From an uncultured Bacteroidia bacterium (GTDB lineage Bacteria; Bacteroidota; Bacteroidia; Bacteroidales; Prolixibacteraceae): 64,000 bases of DNA. The notes beneath the pieces are model-generated. The model did no database searches. It worked only from the letters and a program-made list of their open reading frames with translations, and was not told the DNA's origin. Positions 57,697-64,000 of the stretch are shown here, one piece after another. Made by a program: the position numbers and the translations under genes. Each line of letters starts with the position of its first letter. Within the stretch, counting starts at the first letter, position 1. The DNA lies in assembly GCA_903927965.1 (NCBI GenBank), contig CAIYPA010000348.1:1-64000 (forward strand). The letters run 5' to 3'.

Positions 57697-58689
57697 TTAT
57701 TCCAATTCGAGATTATTGTAAGCAATCCATTTCTTGATCGAAGCAATAAACCGTTTTAAATGATCTTCGTTTAGAAAAAGGTTAGACCAGGTATCAAACT
57801 TCTCACATTGAACACCAAGGTAAAAGAACCAAATACTAATTACAAGTAAAGGAATAATTTTTCGCTCTTCGTCACTGATCCCGACAATCGATTCATAACC
57901 TTCTAAAAACCGGTTTAATTTATCCTGATACTCCGTTTCAACCGGATTGGTATTGTAAAGTTGAACCATAAAATAAGCAATGTCGTAACACAACCACCCG
58001 TTTCCACAAAAGTCGAAATCAAAGATCGTAACCTCATCCCCGTTGAAATGCATATTGTCGAACCAAATATCAAAATGGATTGCCCCGATCCTTAGTCCAT
58101 CCATACCAATATTTTTATATTTGGCTAACAATGAATTGGTTGTATGGACAACAAAATTCATTTCATCTGAATCATGCTTATAAAATTGCTTTGCGCTTTC
58201 CAATGAATTGACCAACAACACTTCCGGAGTATAGGTAACCCGTTGCAAATCATAACCATCTGTTACTTTATGCATCCTACCCATTGCCAAACCGACCTGA
58301 TAACTGTTCTCTGGGGTAAACCGGCTTCTTTTCTCTCCCTTTGCAAAGGAAAACAAAACGCCATACCTAGTTCCTTCAGGTGCATCAAACTTCTGGATGA
58401 AGTTTTGATCCTGATCTGAAATTGGAAAGGAAACAGGTACGTTGTATGCCTTCAAATGGATAAGCAACCTGACTTCTTCGGCTATTTCCAATCTGGAACG
58501 CCAACCTAATGTATAAATGCGGAATACAAATTTCTCATCACCGTCTGTAATGGTATAAAGATGGTTGATCCCTGTCCTGAATAACTTACATTCGGTGGCC
58601 GAACTTAAGTGGTATTTCTTTTGGAGAAAATGTCCCAAATAATAAGCTGACAATGTCGATTCGGTAACAGGGAAATTCTGATTGTACAT
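57697..58689 (-). CDS. Aminoglycoside-phosphotransferase-fold kinase
   Basis: IGAIHFDIWFDNMHFNGDEVTIFDFDFCGNGWLCYDIAYFMVQL. Confidence 0.88.
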   Translation of the reverse strand: MYNQNFPVTESTLSAYYLGHFLQKKYHLSSATECKLFRTGINHLYTITDGDEKFVFRIYTLGWRSRLEIAEEVRLLIHLKAYNVPVSFPISDQDQNFIQKFDAPEGTRYGVLFSFAKGEKRSRFTPENSYQVGLAMGRMHKVTDGYDLQRVTYTPEVLLVNSLESAKQFYKHDSDEMNFVVHTTNSLLAKYKNIGMDGLRIGAIHFDIWFDNMHFNGDEVTIFDFDFCGNGWLCYDIAYFMVQLYNTNPVETEYQDKLNRFLEGYESIVGISDEERKIIPLLVISIWFFYLGVQCEKFDTWSNLFLNEDHLKRFIASIKKWIAYNNLELE

Positions 58690-58806
58690 TCAACTAAAAT
58701 TGTATTCCGATCCAGCTTCTTGAATCGAAAAAAATGAACCCAAAAATAGGTAAAAATTAAGATTGTCCCATATAAAGGAAATGTATAAATTTGCCTTATT
58801 GGAAGA

Positions 58807-59694
58807 CTATACGTTCATTAGAATGTTCAGGTCAAACTTTGTCATTTTCAGGAATGCCTCCATGACCCTTCCTGACTTTTCGGGATTGCCCATCAATTCC
58901 CCAAGGTTTGAAGGAACAATTTGCCACGAAACACCATATTTGTCCTTTAACCAACCACATCGATCTTCGCTTCCCCCTTCCGAAAGTTTGTCCCAAAAGA
59001 AATCAATCTCGTCCTGTGTGTCACAAAATACCTGGAACGAAATGGCTTCATTGAAATCAAACTGATGCTCCTTTGAATTGCCCATCAACATAAATGTTTG
59101 ATTTTGAAGCGTGAACTGCGCATGTTTGACAGATCCTTCTACTTCACCTTCATCTGCTCCATACCTTACAATATGTTGGATACCTGAACCAGGAAAAATC
59201 GAAATGTAAAATTGTACCGCCTGTTCAGACAATGAATGTTGGCTGCCCATAAACAAGAATGAAGGGGATATCTTGTTTTGGGATCCTTCAAGTTTGCCAA
59301 GTGAAATCTGCCACGAAAGTCCGTATCGGTCATTCAACCAGCCAAATTTATCGCTCCAGGGATACCGATCAAGTGGCATCATGACAGAACCGTTTTCGGA
59401 AAGTTTTTCCCATAGAAGGTCCACTTCCTCTTCAGTTTCACAGACCACATAGAAGGAGATTGATGGATTGAATTTAAAATGCGGGCCGCCATTTAACCCA
59501 TTGAATGATTGTCCACCAAGGCTAAACTCGACAGTTAGAGCCGTTCCTTCTTTTTTCCTATGGATCTCAAAACCCTCTTTCCCATAACGGCTGACGTTGG
59601 TGATTCCGGAGTTTTTAAACAAGGAGATATATAAACTGGCAGCTTCCTCTGCCTGGTCATCAAACCACAAACAAGGTGTAATAGGTTTTTTCAT
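58807..59694 (-). CDS. Tandem-duplicated PhnB-like VOC-fold protein
   Basis: Two repeats each with ...LYISLF.(N/G)SGI..(V/I).RYG.. and DRYGLSWQIS / DKYGVSWQIV. Confidence 0.9.
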   Translation of the reverse strand: MKKPITPCLWFDDQAEEAASLYISLFKNSGITNVSRYGKEGFEIHRKKEGTALTVEFSLGGQSFNGLNGGPHFKFNPSISFYVVCETEEEVDLLWEKLSENGSVMMPLDRYPWSDKFGWLNDRYGLSWQISLGKLEGSQNKISPSFLFMGSQHSLSEQAVQFYISIFPGSGIQHIVRYGADEGEVEGSVKHAQFTLQNQTFMLMGNSKEHQFDFNEAISFQVFCDTQDEIDFFWDKLSEGGSEDRCGWLKDKYGVSWQIVPSNLGELMGNPEKSGRVMEAFLKMTKFDLNILMNV

Positions 59695-59781
59695 GTGTTT
59701 ATAATTTGTTTTTTAGCGGCCACATGGAACTCGCCATGAGATAATCATGCTTCTGTGTGTGATTGGCTCCCATGTCTCGTT

Positions 59782-60201
59782 TCATTCTGAAATTATTTCG
59801 GCATATTTTTTAAAGTTATCCATAATCGCCTGCCAGCCATTTTTCTGAAGCTCAACAGGGTTTGTACTTTCAGCTTCAAAAGATTCGGTAACAAGGGTGC
59901 TGCCCCCCTCCTCTTTAAATTCTATTTTGACCTTTCTATCGTCCCCAAGGGTATATTCAATCCGTTGGTTTTCCTCCACAACATCATAAACACCTCCAAA
60001 GTCGAAGCCAAAACTTCCATCGCGGGCTTCCATCCTCGACCTGAATTTACCTCCTACCTGTAAATCGTTTTCAGCCCATGGCGTAAACCAATCGTCAGAG
60101 GCATGGTTCCAATGTGTAATGTGTACCGGATTCGTCCACAATTCCCATACTTTTCCGACCGGACAGTTTACCTGCACTTCCACCGTAATTATTGTATTCA
60201 T
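59782..60201 (-). CDS. SRPBCC/AHSA1-domain protein
   Basis: VEVQVNCPVGKVWELWTNPVHITHWNHASDDWFTP, WQAIMDNFKKY. Confidence 0.9.
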   Translation of the reverse strand: MNTIITVEVQVNCPVGKVWELWTNPVHITHWNHASDDWFTPWAENDLQVGGKFRSRMEARDGSFGFDFGGVYDVVEENQRIEYTLGDDRKVKIEFKEEGGSTLVTESFEAESTNPVELQKNGWQAIMDNFKKYAEIISE

Positions 60202-60366
60202 AGCATTTTACTGAATTAATGTTGTTTGTATTTTAAGTCCGTTTGCTATCCAAATAGCAAATTCCTTACCTTAACAGATAAATCCATCAATTGTTGAAAT
60301 AAAAAATCATGAAAGTATTTATTGAACACGTTCATTAACTTTACCGCTTAATAAAAATCATGATCA

Positions 60367-60888
60367 ATGACAAAGTCCGAAGATAGTCCATTCGCCAAAT
60401 ACGACCGCTTACGTAAAAAAATTGACAAGATCGGCAAGTCAATGGAAAAAGTTCATGGGCAGCACCTGACCTGTAAAAAGGGTTGCGACCTGTGCTGCAT
60501 GTCCATTTCCGTATTCCCCATCGAATTTTATGCCATCAAAGCTGAACTTGACCTTTCAAATTTATCGGAATTGCCTTTACCAGGAAACGACATTGATTGC
60601 AGGTATTTGGTTGACCATAATTGTGCGATCTATCCTTCCCGACCTGTGATCTGCCGGACACATGGTCTGCCATTGCTCTACATGAGCTTCGATGCCGATG
60701 ATTATGAGTTGTCGTGTTGCGAACTGAACTTTACCGATTTTGATTTCGATGATTTTAATGAGGAGAACACCTTTCCGATGGACCGGATCAACAGTCAGCT
60801 TTACGCGATCAACAAAGAATTTGTAGCGACCTACGAAGGTGGGAAGTACTACGAAACAGATAGGATATCGCTGGCGGAGTTGGTGTAG
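60367..60888 (+). CDS. YkgJ-family cysteine cluster protein
   Basis: CKKGCDLCCMSISVFPIEF...CRYLVDHNCAIYPSRPVICRTHGLP. Confidence 0.9.
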   Translation: MTKSEDSPFAKYDRLRKKIDKIGKSMEKVHGQHLTCKKGCDLCCMSISVFPIEFYAIKAELDLSNLSELPLPGNDIDCRYLVDHNCAIYPSRPVICRTHGLPLLYMSFDADDYELSCCELNFTDFDFDDFNEENTFPMDRINSQLYAINKEFVATYEGGKYYETDRISLAELV

Positions 60889-60891
60889 GGG

Positions 60892-60936
60892 AAGGCGGCT
60901 CGCGGTTGGTGGCTGTTGGCTGGCATTGGCTGCAAG
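60892..60936. repeat. Degenerate heptamer-periodic repeat
   Basis: CTCGCGG TTGGTGG CTGTTGG CTGGCAT TGGCTGC immediately after the YkgJ stop codon. Confidence 0.55.
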
Positions 60937-61195
60937 TGCTCAAGTATAGATTTGAATTTTGGTATCCAATCCAATCAGTCAACAAAAAAGGGCCAACTAC
61001 CATACATTATTTCGAAATCATTTTTAGCAGGAATCCAATCTTTTCATGCAAAATTCATTAACATTATTAGACCGTTAAATTCCGACTTAAATTCCTTGCT
61101 TTCCCCTGTTTTATGTATTTTTGCCAATGGTTGCTGAATAGGCAACATTAATTATGCAGTTTTTATCGTATTGTTAATCAAATAGATATTAGATC

Positions 61196-62803
61196 ATGTC
61201 AGAATTTATTTATCAAAAACCTTTCCCTGTTGGTAAAGACACCACAAAGTACAGGCTGTTGACCAAGGAATTTGTTTCTACCATCAAAGTTGAAGGGCGC
61301 AAAATATTAAAGGTCGCTCCCGAAGGGCTTGAACTGCTTGCCCGTGAAGGATTTGCAGATGTCTCTTTCTATTTAAGGGAAGCACACCTCGAAAAAGTGG
61401 CAGCCATCCTTCAGGACAAGGAAGCCAGCGACAACGATATCTTCGTGGCTTACACGATGTTGCTGAACCAGGTCGTTTCTGCCGAGGGCGAATTGCCAAC
61501 CTGTCAGGACACGGGCACTGCAATCGTAATGGGAAAGAAAGGCGAAAATGTCTGGACCGGTGGCGACGATGCCAAATCGCTTTCCAAAGGGATTTTTGAT
61601 ACATATCAGGACCGCAACCTTCGTTATTCCCAGGTCGTGCCATTCACCATGTTCGACGAGAAAAATACAGGGACCAACCTTCCTGCACAAATCGATATCT
61701 ATGCCACAGAAGGGAACAGCTACGAATTTCTCTTTGTAACAAAGGGTGGCGGTTCGGGTAACAAAACTTACCTTTATCAGCAGACCAAATCGTTGCTCAA
61801 TGAGGAGAGCCTTACCAAGTTTATCAAGGAGAAGATCAAAGATCTTGGGACTTCTGCTTGTCCTCCCTACCATCTTGCTGTTGTGATCGGTGGAACATCA
61901 GCCGAAGCCAACCTTACCACTGTTAAGAAAGCCTCTGCCGGTTATTTCGACCACCTTCCAACTCAGGGCAACATCGGCGGCCAGGCTTTCCGCGACCTCG
62001 AATGGGAAGAGAAGATCACAAAGATTTGTCAGGAATGTGGTTTAGGTGCGCAGTTTGGCGGCAAATATTTTGTCCACGATGTTAAGGTGGTCAGGTTGCC
62101 ACGTCATGCAGCATCTTGCCCTGTAGGTATTGGCGTAAGCTGTAGTGCCGACCGTAACATCAAAGCGAAGATTACCGAAGACGGGATTTTCCTTGAAGAG
62201 CTGGAACGCAATCCTGCAAGGTTCCTTCCCAAAGAAGCACCTTTTATGCAACCTGCTGTTGACATCGACCTTGACCAGCCAATGGATGAAGTCAGAAAAG
62301 AACTTTCAAAATATCCGGTAAAAACAAGGCTTAACCTAAAAGGGACCCTGATCGTTGCCCGGGATATTGCCCATGCTCAGATCAAAGAGATGATCGATGC
62401 AGGAAAACCAATGCCCGAATATTTCAAGAACCACCCGGTTTACTATGCAGGTCCTGCTAAAACACCTAAAGGGATGGCTTCCGGTAGTTTCGGACCTACA
62501 ACAGCAGGGCGCATGGACAGTTATGTTGATTTGTTCCAGGATCTTGGTGGCTCGATGATCATGCTTGCAAAAGGGAACCGCTCCAAACAGGTGACCGATG
62601 CCTGCAAGAAACATGGTGGGTTCTACCTTGGCTCCATCGGGGGACCTGCTGCAATCCTTGCCAAAGACAGTATCAAATCGGTCAAAGTGGTTGACTTTGA
62701 GGAGTTGGGGATGGAAGCCGTCAGGGAGATTTATGTGGAGAACTTCCCGGCGTTTATTATTGTGGATGACAAGGGGAATGATTTCTTTGAGCAGATAAAA
62801 TAG
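61196..62803 (+). CDS. Class I fumarate hydratase (iron-sulfur type)
   Basis: [58 protein letters not shown]. Confidence 0.95.
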   Translation: MSEFIYQKPFPVGKDTTKYRLLTKEFVSTIKVEGRKILKVAPEGLELLAREGFADVSFYLREAHLEKVAAILQDKEASDNDIFVAYTMLLNQVVSAEGELPTCQDTGTAIVMGKKGENVWTGGDDAKSLSKGIFDTYQDRNLRYSQVVPFTMFDEKNTGTNLPAQIDIYATEGNSYEFLFVTKGGGSGNKTYLYQQTKSLLNEESLTKFIKEKIKDLGTSACPPYHLAVVIGGTSAEANLTTVKKASAGYFDHLPTQGNIGGQAFRDLEWEEKITKICQECGLGAQFGGKYFVHDVKVVRLPRHAASCPVGIGVSCSADRNIKAKITEDGIFLEELERNPARFLPKEAPFMQPAVDIDLDQPMDEVRKELSKYPVKTRLNLKGTLIVARDIAHAQIKEMIDAGKPMPEYFKNHPVYYAGPAKTPKGMASGSFGPTTAGRMDSYVDLFQDLGGSMIMLAKGNRSKQVTDACKKHGGFYLGSIGGPAAILAKDSIKSVKVVDFEELGMEAVREIYVENFPAFIIVDDKGNDFFEQIK

Positions 62804-62836
62804 CAGGGAGCATGGGGCTTGGGGCTGGGCTGCCAG
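62803..62836. repeat. Degenerate heptamer-periodic repeat
   Basis: GCAGGGA GCATGGG GCTTGGG GCTGGGC TGCCAG overlapping/abutting the fumarase stop codon. Confidence 0.45.
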
Positions 62837-62863
62837 ATAATAACCTTTGTGCCTTTATCAAAA

Positions 62864-62910
62864 ACCTATGTGCCTATGTGTTTAAAAATCTAACACATAG
62901 GTACATAGGT
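62864..62910. repeat. Inverted repeat between convergent fumarase and argS
   Basis: ACCTATGTGCCTATGTGTT / AACACATAGGTACATAGGT, one mismatch; weaker extension outward. Confidence 0.85.
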
Positions 62911-62997
62911 AAAATATGAGGGCACATAAAAGTTCAAAATCATCTATTTGCTATTGTCAGGTATTCCGCCTCTTTTTAAAAATTCATTAGTAAATTC

Positions 62998-64000
62998 CTA
63001 CATCCTCTCCGGAACCTCAATTCCCAATAACGAAAATCCATTCTTGATCGTACTGCCTATTGTTTTGGCGAGCAGTAACCTGAACTTGCGGATTTGTTCG
63101 TCGGGTTCGTTCATAATCGATATGTCGTGGTAAAACTGGTTGAACTCTTTTACAAGGTCATAAACAAAATTGGCAACCAATGCAGGACTGTGGTTTTGAC
63201 CGGCATCTTCGACAACAGAAGGAAATGAACTTAGTATTTTGATCAAAGCACATTCCTTTTCGTTGATCTCTATTGCAGGAACCTCAAGCGGAATTTCAAT
63301 CCCGGCATCGGCGGCTTTGCGAAGAACGCTTTGGATACGGGCATAGGTATATTGAATAAACGGGCCGGTATTCCCATTAAAATCAATCGATTCCTCGGGA
63401 TTGAACATCATCGTCTTTTTCGGATCGACTTTCAAAATAAAATATTTCAACGCCCCAAGCGCAACCGTGTGGTAAATTCTCTCCTTCTCTTCGTCAGAGT
63501 AACCATCCAGTTTGCCAAGTTCTTCCGAAACTTTGCGGGCTACATCGATCATTCCGGCAACCAAATCATCGGCATCGACAACAGTCCCTTCACGAGATTT
63601 CATTTTTCCCTGCGGCAGCTCCACCATCCCATAAGAGAAATGGTAAAGGTCTTTGCCCCATTTGTAGCCAAGTTTGTCGAGCAACAATGAAAGTACCTGG
63701 AAATGATAGATCTGCTCATTCCCTACCACATAGATCATATGGTCGATCGGATAATCGGAGTAACGGATCTTTGCAGTGCCAATGTCCTGGGTCATGTAAA
63801 CAGAGGTGCCATCCGAACGCAACAAAATTTTCCGGTCGAGGCCATCCTTTGAAAGGTCGGCCCAAACGGATGTATCGTCCATCTGCTCAAAGATTCCCTC
63901 TTTTACCCCGCGAAGCACCTCATCACGGCCAACTGTGTATGTGTTTGATTCATAGTATATCTTATCGAAGTCAACACCCAAAGTTTTGTAGGTCTCGGCA
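62998..64000 (-). CDS. argS: Arginyl-tRNA synthetase (5' part beyond window end)
   Basis: RSDGTSVYMTQDIGTAKIRYSDYPIDHMIYVVGNEQIYHFQVL, MKSREGTVVDADDL, C-terminal anticodon-binding region ending EVPERM. Confidence 0.96.
   Translation of the reverse strand, partial: AETYKTLGVDFDKIYYESNTYTVGRDEVLRGVKEGIFEQMDDTSVWADLSKDGLDRKILLRSDGTSVYMTQDIGTAKIRYSDYPIDHMIYVVGNEQIYHFQVLSLLLDKLGYKWGKDLYHFSYGMVELPQGKMKSREGTVVDADDLVAGMIDVARKVSEELGKLDGYSDEEKERIYHTVALGALKYFILKVDPKKTMMFNPEESIDFNGNTGPFIQYTYARIQSVLRKAADAGIEIPLEVPAIEINEKECALIKILSSFPSVVEDAGQNHSPALVANFVYDLVKEFNQFYHDISIMNEPDEQIRKFRLLLAKTIGSTIKNGFSLLGIEVPERM

Noticed and set aside
61284-61873. Two minus-strand ORFs (119 and 166 aa) inside fumarase
   Set aside because: Antisense to a clear class I fumarase; codon-composition artefacts.

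Overview
This 64 kb window is a Bacteroidota chromosome segment, probably Bacteroidales/Marinilabiliales-like. That placement is inferred from the two Oar-type TonB receptors, a FecI/FecR/TonB receptor locus, TANNTTTG promoter-like boxes and AT-rich intergenic DNA. Most of it is ordinary housekeeping and envelope content: aspartate kinase, pepF, ychF, hisS, nadA, ilvE, a YebC-family gene, PPK2, mnmE, rtcB, fumarase and argS. I saw no rRNA, tRNA, prophage, IS element or CRISPR array. The best candidate for an undescribed system is a tightly coupled four-gene cassette at 26071-29769: a KamA-like radical SAM aminomutase, two different D-Ala-D-Ala-ligase-like ATP-grasp enzymes and a GNAT. It looks like a beta-amino-acid ligation/acetylation pathway. 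Other points of interest are: a dispersed family of 7-bp-periodic GCCAG/CTGGC repeats at gene 3' ends; a metal-ABC operon whose ATPase carries an N-terminal DUF1893-like domain; a divergent rtcB/WYL-regulator pair with an operator-like palindrome; a TonB receptor interrupted at an A8 homopolymer; a 1388-aa multi-sensor membrane protein with an apparently degenerate NTPase module; a terminator embedded in the pepF 3' coding end; and overlapping upstream ORFs before aspartate kinase. All assignments come from reading the sequence and translated ORFs. No database search was run.
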